DNA of 64,000 nucleotides from NCBI RefSeq assembly GCF_025673445.1, contig NZ_JAOVQN010000013.1:1-64000 (forward strand). Reading direction: 5' to 3'. How positions within the stretch are numbered: the first letter of the stretch is position 1; every line of letters begins with the position of its first letter. Position numbers and translations under genes: made by a program. Shown here piece after piece: positions 24,865 through 32,812 of this stretch. The stretch is from Ruegeria_B marisflavi. Lineage in GTDB: Bacteria > Pseudomonadota > Alphaproteobacteria > Rhodobacterales > Rhodobacteraceae. The notes under the pieces were generated by a model. That model saw nothing but the letters and a program-made list of their open reading frames with translations. It was not told the origin of the DNA and did not search any database.

Positions 24865-25938
24865 TCAGTTCGGGATATCGCCTTCGATACCTTCGACATA
24901 GAAGTTCATGCCCGCCAGCGTGCCGTCATCGGCGGTTTCGCCCTCGGCCAGCCAGTCCGAACCGTCCTGCTTCTTCAGCGGGCCGGTGAACGGGTGGTAG
25001 GAGCCGCTTGCGATCGCGTCCTTCAGCGCCAGCGCCTCGGCCTTCACCTCGGCCGGAACTGCGTCCGAGATCTCGCCGATGCCCACCATTCCGGCGCCGA
25101 TGCCGTCCCAGGTGTTCACGGTGGCCCAGCTGCCGTCCATCACCGCCTGGGTGCGCGCGATATAGTAGGGCGCCCAGTTGTCGATGATCGAGCTGACGCG
25201 CGGCATCGGGGCATATTCGCTCATGTCCGAGGCCTGGCCAAAGGTGATGACGTTGCCTGCGGCCTGCGCGGCGGCCTGCGGTGCGGTCGAATCGGTGTGT
25301 TGCAGGATCACGTCGGCACCCTGTTCGATCAGCACCTTGGCCGCATCGGCCTCTTTCGCCGGGTCGAACCAGGTATAGGCCCAGACGATCTTGAACTGAA
25401 CGTCCGGGTTCACCTTGCGGGCGTGGATAAAGGCCGAGTTGATGCCCCGGATCACTTCGGGGATCGGGTAAGAGCCGATATAGCCCACCACGTTCGACTT
25501 GGTCATGCGCCCGGCAATGGTGCCCTGCACGGCGCGGCCCTCATAGAAACGGGCCGAATAGACCGACACGTTTGGCGCGGTCTTGTAGCCGGTGGCATGC
25601 TCGAACTTCACCTTCGGGAACTTCTTGGCCACGTTGATCGTCGGATCCATGTAGCCAAACGAGGTGGTAAAGATCAGGTCGGCGCCTTCCAGCGCCATCT
25701 GGGTCATCACCCGCTCGGCATCCGGGCCCTCGGGCACGCTTTCGACGAAGACGGTCTCGACCTTGTCGCCGAAATGCTCCTCGACGGCCAGACGGCCCTT
25801 GTTATGCTCATAGGTCCAGCCGCCGTCGCCCACGGGGCCGACATAGACAAAACCGACCTTGGTCTTGTCCTGCGCCATCGCGCCGGTCGCCAGACCCAGC
25901 GCCATCGCGGCGGTTGCGAGAAGAGACGTGAATTTCAT
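24865..25938 (-). CDS. BMP-family ABC transporter substrate-binding protein
   Basis: A 357-residue periplasmic binding protein of the BmpA/PnrA/Med family, which binds purine nucleosides or related compounds. Signal peptide: MKFTSLLATAAMALGLATGAMA. The mature start DKTKVGFVYVGPVGDGGWTY is diagnostic, as are MALEGADLIFTTSFGYMD and GYIGSYPIPEVIRGINSAF. It is the last gene of the minus-strand operon with xanthine dehydrogenase and the NupO/P/Q-like ABC components, and the only solute receptor there, so it sets substrate specificity. Purine nucleoside or base uptake is inferred from the neighbours. Confidence 0.9.
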   Translation of the reverse strand: MKFTSLLATAAMALGLATGAMAQDKTKVGFVYVGPVGDGGWTYEHNKGRLAVEEHFGDKVETVFVESVPEGPDAERVMTQMALEGADLIFTTSFGYMDPTINVAKKFPKVKFEHATGYKTAPNVSVYSARFYEGRAVQGTIAGRMTKSNVVGYIGSYPIPEVIRGINSAFIHARKVNPDVQFKIVWAYTWFDPAKEADAAKVLIEQGADVILQHTDSTAPQAAAQAAGNVITFGQASDMSEYAPMPRVSSIIDNWAPYYIARTQAVMDGSWATVNTWDGIGAGMVGIGEISDAVPAEVKAEALALKDAIASGSYHPFTGPLKKQDGSDWLAEGETADDGTLAGMNFYVEGIEGDIPN

Positions 25939-25975
25939 TTAGGAACTCCCCTGTTTGGTTGTTAGTTTGCTCTCG

Positions 25976-26896
25976 TCAGTGAGAGGCGTGGAAGGTGCGG
26001 CCCAGCGAGGCCGGTGCGCTGCTCTTGTCCGCCGAAAGGATGACAAGAACAAGGATGGTGATGATGTAGGGCGACATTGCCAGATACTCGACCGGAATGG
26101 CAACGCCCGCTGCTTGCAGATTAAGCTGAACGACCGTGACGCCGCCAAAGAGATAGGCACCAAGCAGCGCCCGCCAGGGCTTCCAGCTTGCGAACACCAC
26201 CAGCGCCAGCGCGATCCAGCCGACACCGGCGGTCATGCCCTCGGTCCACTGCGGCACGCGAATGAGGCTGATATAGGCCCCGCCCAGCCCGGCACAGGCG
26301 CCACCGAACATGATCGCCATGACCCGGATGCGGATCACCTTGTAACCCAGCGCATGGGCGGCGTCGTGATTCTCGCCCACCGCGCGCAGGATCAGGCCCG
26401 CGCGGCTGTACTTCAGCATCCACCAGACCGCACCCGTCAGCGCGATGCCCAGGTACAGGACCAGATCATGGCTGAACAGGATCGGCCCCACGACCGGCAG
26501 ATCGCTCAGCACCGGAATGTCGAGCTTGCCCATCGCGGGTGGCTTGATCCCGACATAGGACTGGCCCATCAACGCGCTCAGCCCCAGACCGAACAGCGTC
26601 AGCGCCAGACCGCTCGCCACCTGATTGGCCAGCGCCACCTGGGTCAGCACCACGAACAAGAGCGACAGGATCGCGCCGCCGATAGCGGCGCCGATGAACC
26701 CAAGCCAGGGCGAGCCGGTTTCGACCGCGATGGCAAAACCGCTGATCGCACCGACGATCATCATCCCCTCGACGCCCAGGTTCAGAACGCCCGCGCGCTC
26801 CACCACCAATTCACCGATTGCAGCCAGCAAGAGGGGGGTTGCGGCGACCATGAGAGAGGCCACCAGAAGGACGGGATTGATTGCAGACAGGTCCAT
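25976..26896 (-). CDS. ABC transporter permease, nucleoside type (NupQ-like)
   Basis: A 306-residue permease of the BPD_transp_2 family with about eight to ten transmembrane helices. LVVERAGVLNLGVEGMMIVG and RAVGENHDAAHALGYKVIRI are characteristic of the NupQ/YufQ branch that works with BMP-type receptors. It forms the inner-membrane channel with the other permease, three bases upstream. Nearest known relatives carry nucleosides or ribose-like compounds. Confidence 0.9.
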   Translation of the reverse strand: MDLSAINPVLLVASLMVAATPLLLAAIGELVVERAGVLNLGVEGMMIVGAISGFAIAVETGSPWLGFIGAAIGGAILSLLFVVLTQVALANQVASGLALTLFGLGLSALMGQSYVGIKPPAMGKLDIPVLSDLPVVGPILFSHDLVLYLGIALTGAVWWMLKYSRAGLILRAVGENHDAAHALGYKVIRIRVMAIMFGGACAGLGGAYISLIRVPQWTEGMTAGVGWIALALVVFASWKPWRALLGAYLFGGVTVVQLNLQAAGVAIPVEYLAMSPYIITILVLVILSADKSSAPASLGRTFHASH

Positions 26897-26899
26897 GGT

Positions 26900-27982
26900 T
26901 CACGCCACCTCTTTGCGGGCCGCACGGATGCGGTAGTTGGTCAACAGATCCAGCGCCAGCAGGAAAAAGAGCAGCATCCCCTGGAACACCTGGATCGCGG
27001 CGGCAGGCAGGCCCAGGCTGCCCTGTGCGATCTCGCCACCGATATAGGTCAGCGCCATCAGCCCTCCGGCCAGCAGGATGCCCACCGGATGCAACCGGCC
27101 CAGAAAGGCCACGATGATCGCGGTAAAGCCATAGCCCACGTTAAAATCGATGCTGATCTGGCCCGATGGGCCCGAGACCTCGAACAGCCCCGCCAGCCCC
27201 GCCAGCGCGCCCGAGACGCCTAGGCAGAACAGGATCAGCCGGGCTGGTTTCACCCCGGCAAACCGCGCCGCGCGCGGCGCCTCGCCGGTCAGGCGGATGT
27301 GGAACCCGGTCATGTGCCGGTTCAAGAGAACATAGGCAAAGATCACCGCGATCAGCGCCGCCACCACGCCCCAATGCATCCCCGTTCCTTCGATCAGCTC
27401 GGCATTATGTGCGCTGGCATAGGATTGCAGGTTGCGCGAACCGGGAAAGCCGAAGCCTTCGGGGTTCTTCAACAACCCAAGCGACATCGAGGCCAAGAGC
27501 TGCTCGGCCACATAGACCATCATCAGCGACACCAGGATCTCGTTGGTGCCGAACCGCACCTTGAGGAAGGCGGGCACCATGGCCCATGCCCATCCGCCCA
27601 GTGCCCCCGCGATCACCATCAACGGAAAGATGTAGAACGCCTCCATCGGGTAAAAGGCCAGCCCCACACCGGCGCCCACGATGGCGCCCATGATGTACTG
27701 CCCCTCGGCCCCGATGTTCCAGATGCCCGCGCGGAACCCCAGGGAAAGGCCGATGGCGATCAGCACCAGCGGCGCCCCTTTCACCAACAGTTGCGGACGA
27801 TAGTAGAACGCATATTCCCCGAACAGCGGCTCCCAAAAGATGGTGCCGATCGCCTCGACCGGGTTCTTGCCCAGCGCCGCAAACAGCAGCCCGCCGAAAA
27901 ACATGGTGGCCAGCACCGCCACCAGCGGCGTCGCCATCGACCAGGCCCGCGAAGGCTGCGGCCGTTTCTCCAGAACGATCAT
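26900..27982 (-). CDS. ABC transporter permease, nucleoside type (NupP-like)
   Basis: A 360-residue permease, partner of the next gene in the same channel. Family motifs include GLSLGFRAGIWNIGAEGQYI, GTNEILVSLMMVYVAEQLL and RLTGEAPRAARFAGVKPARL. About ten transmembrane helices are expected. Its ATG overlaps the stop of a 21-codon ORF that fills the gap behind the ATPase gene (ATGA). The downstream permease starts three bases after its stop. Confidence 0.9.
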   Translation of the reverse strand: MIVLEKRPQPSRAWSMATPLVAVLATMFFGGLLFAALGKNPVEAIGTIFWEPLFGEYAFYYRPQLLVKGAPLVLIAIGLSLGFRAGIWNIGAEGQYIMGAIVGAGVGLAFYPMEAFYIFPLMVIAGALGGWAWAMVPAFLKVRFGTNEILVSLMMVYVAEQLLASMSLGLLKNPEGFGFPGSRNLQSYASAHNAELIEGTGMHWGVVAALIAVIFAYVLLNRHMTGFHIRLTGEAPRAARFAGVKPARLILFCLGVSGALAGLAGLFEVSGPSGQISIDFNVGYGFTAIIVAFLGRLHPVGILLAGGLMALTYIGGEIAQGSLGLPAAAIQVFQGMLLFFLLALDLLTNYRIRAARKEVA

Positions 27983-28044
27983 CCGCGCGTCCCCCCAATC
28001 ACGGTGTTCTTGTTGTCAGTCTGTTTCAGGATGAGGTCAGACAT
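27979..28044 (-). CDS. candidate 21-residue small ORF between ABC genes
   Basis: The ORF encodes MSDLILKQTDNKNTVIGGTR plus a final G. It has a strong ribosome site, GGAGGT five bases before its ATG, overlaps the end of the ATPase gene by eight bases, and its stop overlaps the permease ATG (ATGA). It thus tiles the gap between the two genes. It may serve only to couple translation of the permease, or encode a small peptide. No homologue is known to me. Confidence 0.4.
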   Translation of the reverse strand: MSDLILKQTDNKNTVIGGTRG

Positions 28045-29554
28045 GCGCCACCTCCATCCCGTGGGCGCCGCCCATCATCAGGCCGATCTCGTCCACGGTC
28101 AGCCCGGTGGTGGTGCGCGGTGCGCTCAGCCGCCCCTCGTTCAGCGCCGCGAACGTGTCCGAGATCTCCATCAGCTCGTCCAGGTCCTGGCTGATGCAGA
28201 CCACCGCCGTGCCCTTGGCCGCCAGATCCAGCAGCGCCTGCCGGATCGCGGCCGCCGCCGATGCATCCACGCCCCAGGTGGGCTGGTTCACCACCAGCAC
28301 GTCAGGGTTCTGCAACACCTCGCGCCCGATGACGAATTTTTGCAGGTTGCCGCCCGACAGCGACCGCGCCGCGTTTTCCGGCCCCGGCGTGCGCACGTCG
28401 AATTCCTTGATGATCCGCTCGGCGAACGCCTGCGTTTCGGCCCATTTCAGGAACCCGTTGCTTTCCAGCCCCTCGCGCACCGATCCGGTGAGCAGCGCGT
28501 TTTCCGTAAGGCTCATGTTGGGCGCCGCTGCATGGCCCAGCCGTTCTTCGGGCGCCGTCAGCAGGCCCAGCCGCCGCCGCGCCGTCGGACCCATCCGGCC
28601 CACCGGCTGGCCATCCTTCTTGACCGCGTCCGCCGCCGTCAGGATCTCGCCCGACAAGACGGCCAAGAGTTCGTCCTGCCCGTTGCCCGCAACCCCGCCG
28701 ATGCCCAGAACCTCGCCCTTGCGCACCGTCATATGCACATTCTTCAGCGAGGTGCCGAATTCGCTGGGCGAGGGCACCGACAGGCCCGAGATATCCAGCG
28801 CGATCTCGCCGAACTCCCGGCCCGACCGTTCCGGCGTCTTCAGCGCCGTGCCCACCATCATCTCGGCCATGTCCCGGGCCGAGGTGTCGGCCGGGGTGCA
28901 TTCGCCCACGTTCTTGCCCAGCCGCAGGATGGTGGCATGATCGCAAAGTGTGCGGATCTCCTCCAGCTTGTGGCTGATATAGAGGATCGACGTCCCTTCG
29001 GAGCGCAGCTTTTGCAGCGTCTGGAACAGGATCTCCACCTCCTGCGGCGTCAGCACGCTGGTCGGCTCGTCCATGATCAACAGCTTGGGGTCCTGCAACA
29101 GGCAGCGGATGATCTCGACCCGCTGCCGCTCGCCCGCGCTCAGATCACCGACGGTGCGGAACGGATCCAGAGGCAGGCCATAGGTCTCGCTAACCTCGCG
29201 GATGCGCGCGGCCAGATCGCCCATCGCGGGCGGGTTCTCCATCCCCAGCGCGATGTTCTCGGCCACGTTCAGCGCGTCGAACAGCGAGAAATGCTGGAAC
29301 ACCATGGCAATCCCGTCAGCCCGCGCCGCGCGCGGCTCGGGCGGCGCATAGGGCGCGCCGCGCAGGGACATGGTGCCGCTGTCGGGCTTGACCAGCCCAT
29401 AGATCATCTTGACCAGCGTGGACTTGCCCGCGCCGTTCTCGCCCAAGAGGGCATGCACCTCGCCCTCGCCAATGTCGAAACTGACATTGTCGTTGGCGAC
29501 CACGCCGGGATAGGCCTTGGTCAGCCCCTTGATGCTCAGAAGTGGTGTGCTCAC
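28037..29554 (-). CDS. ABC transporter ATP-binding protein, nucleoside type (NupO-like)
   Basis: A 505-residue ATPase with two fused ABC domains. Domain 1 has Walker A GENGAGKS (38-45), signature LSAGERQRVEI and Walker B LLIMDEPTSVLTP. Domain 2 has the degenerate Walker A GVAGNGQDEL, signature LSGGNLQKFVIGREV and DVLVVNQPTWGVD. This is the sugar/nucleoside-type ATPase (YufO/NupO, RbsA-like). It powers the two permeases downstream. The start overlaps the xdhC stop (ATGA), linking transport directly to xanthine dehydrogenase in one operon. Confidence 0.92.
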   Translation of the reverse strand: MSTPLLSIKGLTKAYPGVVANDNVSFDIGEGEVHALLGENGAGKSTLVKMIYGLVKPDSGTMSLRGAPYAPPEPRAARADGIAMVFQHFSLFDALNVAENIALGMENPPAMGDLAARIREVSETYGLPLDPFRTVGDLSAGERQRVEIIRCLLQDPKLLIMDEPTSVLTPQEVEILFQTLQKLRSEGTSILYISHKLEEIRTLCDHATILRLGKNVGECTPADTSARDMAEMMVGTALKTPERSGREFGEIALDISGLSVPSPSEFGTSLKNVHMTVRKGEVLGIGGVAGNGQDELLAVLSGEILTAADAVKKDGQPVGRMGPTARRRLGLLTAPEERLGHAAAPNMSLTENALLTGSVREGLESNGFLKWAETQAFAERIIKEFDVRTPGPENAARSLSGGNLQKFVIGREVLQNPDVLVVNQPTWGVDASAAAAIRQALLDLAAKGTAVVCISQDLDELMEISDTFAALNEGRLSAPRTTTGLTVDEIGLMMGGAHGMEVAHV

Positions 29555-30489
29555 GCGCTCAGCTCCTTCCTTGTCGTTTCGCTATGCGCCGGGCTCAGCA
29601 GCCGGGCGGCAACGCCAATGGCGATGCTGGCGGGATGTTTGCCCAGGGCGGGATCGCCGATGGGACAGGTGATGCGATCGATCTGCTGCGGCGTGTGACC
29701 AAGAGCGGCCAGCCGCGACCGGAATCGCGCCCATTTGGTAGCCGAGCCAATCAGCCCGGCAAAGGCAAAATCGTGCCGCAGCAACCGGTTGCACAGTTCC
29801 AGGTCCAATTCATGCGAATAGGTCAGGATCAGGTGCTCGGCCGTGCGCGGCGCATAGGCAACCAGATCGGCGGGCCGCGCCGCGGGTAGCGGCGTCACCC
29901 CGGCAGGGATGGATTCGGGAAACCGCTCCACCCCGGTATCGACCCAGGTGATGGCGATCTCGGGCAGCGGCGACAGCACATCGACCAGCGCGCGGCCCAC
30001 ATGGCCCGCGCCCCAGATCCAGAGCTGCCGCGCCGGTCTCAACACAGGCTCGACCATCCAGTCGCCGACCAGCTGCGCCTCGGGGAGTACTCCCTGTCCG
30101 CGCGCCCGCGCCAGCAGGCGCTTGACCGCCAGCGGGGCAGGTGCCGCGCCGCTCGCCGCCCGCGCGACAACCTCGCCGTCAATCGCCTCCAGCCGCGCCG
30201 CATCCCAGACTTCCGTCAACAGCGTCACCGCCCCGCCGCAGCACTGGCCCAGCTCCGGCCCCAGCGCATGCCGGCTCAGCCCCAGCCGCCCGGCCCGCGC
30301 CGCCTCTGCCGCCTGAAACTCCAAGGCACCGCCGCCGATAGTGCCAGACTGGCCGTTCTTCCAGACAAGCATCGCCGCGCCCACCTCGCGCGGGGACGAT
30401 CCCCTGATCGCCGCGATCACCACCCGGGTCACCACCCCATGGTCGGCCACCGCCGCGCGCAGCCCCTCCAGATCAAATGCCATCGCCAT
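29551..30489 (-). CDS. xdhC: xanthine dehydrogenase accessory protein XdhC
   Basis: A 312-residue XdhC, which binds the molybdenum cofactor, protects it during sulfuration and inserts it into XdhB. The N-terminal domain has IRGSSPREVGAAMLV, IGGGALEFQAAE and GQCCGG (about 82-87), a cofactor-contact motif. The C-terminal Rossmann-like domain has LWIWGAGHVGRALVDVL and GLIGSATKWARFRSRL. The start (GTG/ATG cluster at 30489-30483) overlaps the xdhB end by 10-16 bases. It sits third in the xdhABC order, as in Rhodobacter capsulatus. Confidence 0.92.
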   Translation of the reverse strand: MAMAFDLEGLRAAVADHGVVTRVVIAAIRGSSPREVGAAMLVWKNGQSGTIGGGALEFQAAEAARAGRLGLSRHALGPELGQCCGGAVTLLTEVWDAARLEAIDGEVVARAASGAAPAPLAVKRLLARARGQGVLPEAQLVGDWMVEPVLRPARQLWIWGAGHVGRALVDVLSPLPEIAITWVDTGVERFPESIPAGVTPLPAARPADLVAYAPRTAEHLILTYSHELDLELCNRLLRHDFAFAGLIGSATKWARFRSRLAALGHTPQQIDRITCPIGDPALGKHPASIAIGVAARLLSPAHSETTRKELSA

Positions 30490-32812
30490 GCCTCCGGATG
30501 CCTTTCCAGACCTCCTCCGCCGTCGCCGGCGCGTTCAGCGCCGGATAGGCATCGCCACAGGACGCCACAGCATCAGACAAAGCCAGCCAGGCCGAGATGC
30601 CCAGCATGAACGGCGGCTCGCCCACGGCCTTCGACCGGTAGATCGTGTCCTCACGGTTCTGCCCGTCCCATAGCGCCACGTTGAACACCTCGGGCCGGTC
30701 CGAACAGGCCGGGATCTTGTAGGTCGAAGGCGCATGCGTCCTCAGCCGTCCGTGATCGTCCCAGACCAGCTCCTCGGTGGTCAGCCAGCCCGCACCCTGC
30801 ACATAGCCGCCCTCGACCTGGCCGATATCCAGATCGGGGTTCAGCGAGGCACCGGCATCATGCAGGATGTCCGCGCGCAGGATGCGGTATTCGCCGGTCA
30901 GCGTGTCCACCGCCACCTCGGTCACCGAGGCGCCATAGGCAAAGTAGTAAAACGGCCGCCCGCGTCCCTGGATCCGGTCCCATTCGATCTTGGGCGTCTT
31001 GTAGAACCCGGTCGCCGACAGGCTGATCCGCCCCTGATAGGCCAGCGCCGCCGCTTCGGCAAAGCTGTAGCGCGCCTCGCCCACCTCGACCTGCCCATTC
31101 CCGAACCGGACCGAGGCGACCTCCGCCTGATGCCGCTCGGCCAGAGAGGCCGCCATCCGGTCGCGGATGGTGTCGCAGGCGGCCTTGACCGCCATGCCAT
31201 TCAGGTCCGACCCCGACGAGGCCGCCGTGGCCGAAGTATTGGGCACCTTGGCTGTATCGGTGGCGGTGATCTTGACCATCTCCAGCGGAATGCCGAACCG
31301 GCTTGCCGCCACCTGCGCCACTTTCTGGAACAGGCCCTGGCCCATCTCGGTGCCGCCATGGTTCAGATGCACGGAGCCATCCTGATAGACATGCACCAGC
31401 GCGCCCGCCTGGTTCAGATGGGTCAGGGTGAACGAAATCCCGAATTTCACCGGCGAAAAGGCGATGCCCCGCTTGACGATCGGATTGGCCGCGTTCCACG
31501 CCGCCACCGCTGCCTTTCGCGCGGCGTAGTCCGAAGACGCCAGCAGCGCCTCGGTCATCCCGTGCAGCTCGAAATCCTCGACCACCTGCCCATAGGGCGT
31601 GGTATTCTCCTTCATTCCGCTGGAAATACTCCGGGGGGAGGCCGAAGGCCGGGGGGCAGAGCCCCCCTCTGGCGCCGCATAGTAATTGCGCTGCCTCAAC
31701 TCGACCGGGTCGATCCCCAGCACATGCGCGGCATGATCCATGACCCGCTCGATCCCGACCATCCCCTGCGGCCCGCCAAAGCCGCGATAGGCGGTGGCGG
31801 ATTGGGTATTGGTCTTCAGCCGGTGGCTTTCGATCCGCGCATTGGGCAGTAGATAGGCATTATCCGCATGCAGCATCGCCCGGTCTGCCACCGGCAGCGA
31901 CAGGTCCTGCGCCCAGCCGCAGATCGCGTGATGCAGGAAGGAGACGCCCTGAATCCGGCCCTCGGTGTCGAATCCGGCGCGATAGGCGATGCGAAAAGCA
32001 TGGCGCTTGCCGGTGATCACCATGTCGTCGTCGCGGTCATAGCGCATCTTGCAGGCGCGCCCGGTGGCGCGCGCCGCCACGGCGCAGGCCACCGCCAGCG
32101 CGTTGCCCTGGCTTTCCTTGCCGCCAAAGCCGCCGCCCATGCGGCGGGTCTCGACCCGGACGGCGTGCATCGGCACGCCCAAGGCCTCGGCCACCTTGTG
32201 CTGGATCTCGGTCGGGTGCTGGGTGGAACTGTGCACCAGCATGTCGCCGCCCTCGCCAGGCAGGGCCAGCGCGGCCTGACCTTCGAGATAGAAATGCTCC
32301 TGCCCGCCCAGCTCGAACGTGCCTTCGATGACATGGGCCGCCCCGGCAATCGCCGCCTCGGCATCGCCTTTCTCGTAGATGCGCGGCCCGTCCTCGAAGC
32401 GGCTGTCGGCCGCCAACGCCTGTTCGATGGTCAGGATCGCGGGTTCCTCGGCATAGTCGATCCGCGCCCGCCGTACCGCCTTGCGCGCGGCCAGGTGGCT
32501 GGTGGCCACCACCACGAACAGCGGCTGGCCCACATAGTGAACGGTGCCGTCCGACAAAAGCGGCTCGTCATGGGCCGAGGGCGAGACGTCATTGGCAAAG
32601 GGCAGGTCATCGGCCACCATCACCCGGACCACGCCGGGCGCGCGCTTCACCTCTTCGAGGTTCATCGCGGTGATCCGCCCCTTGGCAATCGTGCTCAGGC
32701 CAAAGGCCAGATGCAGCGTGTCGCGCGGGGTGGGGATGTCATCGACATAACGGGCAGTGCCTGCCACATGCAGCGGCGCCGCGTCATGCGGCAGGGGTTT
32801 GGCGACGCTCAT
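30473..32812 (-). CDS. xdhB: xanthine dehydrogenase, molybdopterin-binding subunit
   Basis: A 779-residue large subunit of the bacterial two-subunit xanthine dehydrogenase. It oxidises hypoxanthine and xanthine to urate in the cytoplasm. The N-terminal a/b hammerhead starts near HVAGTARYVDDIPTP. Cofactor-contact segments GQEHFYLEGQAAL, GGGFGGKESQ, TATAYRGFGGPQG and TAASSGSDLNGMA are present, and the catalytic base is E732 in VGEPPFMLG. Residues about 382-399 (EGGSAPRPSASPRSISSG) are encoded by a copy of a dispersed repeat and look like an insert relative to relatives. It overlaps xdhA by four bases and pairs with that subunit as (AB)2. Confidence 0.95.
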   Translation of the reverse strand: MSVAKPLPHDAAPLHVAGTARYVDDIPTPRDTLHLAFGLSTIAKGRITAMNLEEVKRAPGVVRVMVADDLPFANDVSPSAHDEPLLSDGTVHYVGQPLFVVVATSHLAARKAVRRARIDYAEEPAILTIEQALAADSRFEDGPRIYEKGDAEAAIAGAAHVIEGTFELGGQEHFYLEGQAALALPGEGGDMLVHSSTQHPTEIQHKVAEALGVPMHAVRVETRRMGGGFGGKESQGNALAVACAVAARATGRACKMRYDRDDDMVITGKRHAFRIAYRAGFDTEGRIQGVSFLHHAICGWAQDLSLPVADRAMLHADNAYLLPNARIESHRLKTNTQSATAYRGFGGPQGMVGIERVMDHAAHVLGIDPVELRQRNYYAAPEGGSAPRPSASPRSISSGMKENTTPYGQVVEDFELHGMTEALLASSDYAARKAAVAAWNAANPIVKRGIAFSPVKFGISFTLTHLNQAGALVHVYQDGSVHLNHGGTEMGQGLFQKVAQVAASRFGIPLEMVKITATDTAKVPNTSATAASSGSDLNGMAVKAACDTIRDRMAASLAERHQAEVASVRFGNGQVEVGEARYSFAEAAALAYQGRISLSATGFYKTPKIEWDRIQGRGRPFYYFAYGASVTEVAVDTLTGEYRILRADILHDAGASLNPDLDIGQVEGGYVQGAGWLTTEELVWDDHGRLRTHAPSTYKIPACSDRPEVFNVALWDGQNREDTIYRSKAVGEPPFMLGISAWLALSDAVASCGDAYPALNAPATAEEVWKGIRRHGDGI
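31622..31670 (-). repeat. GAGTATTT repeat half-copy inside xdhB
   Basis: On the minus strand the sequence contains GAGGGGGGCTCTGCCCCCC, then GGCCTTCGGCC, then CCCCCCGGAGTATTTCC. The same string of modules occurs on the plus strand inside xdhA, and its GGAGTATTT end recurs in the hairpins at 11631 and 49260. It is translated in frame as about 18 residues of xdhB. Confidence 0.75.

Noticed and set aside
27299..29698. 799-codon open frame on the plus strand opposite the ABC transporter genes
   Set aside because: No recognisable domain; it runs across two real minus-strand genes that have Walker motifs and membrane helices.
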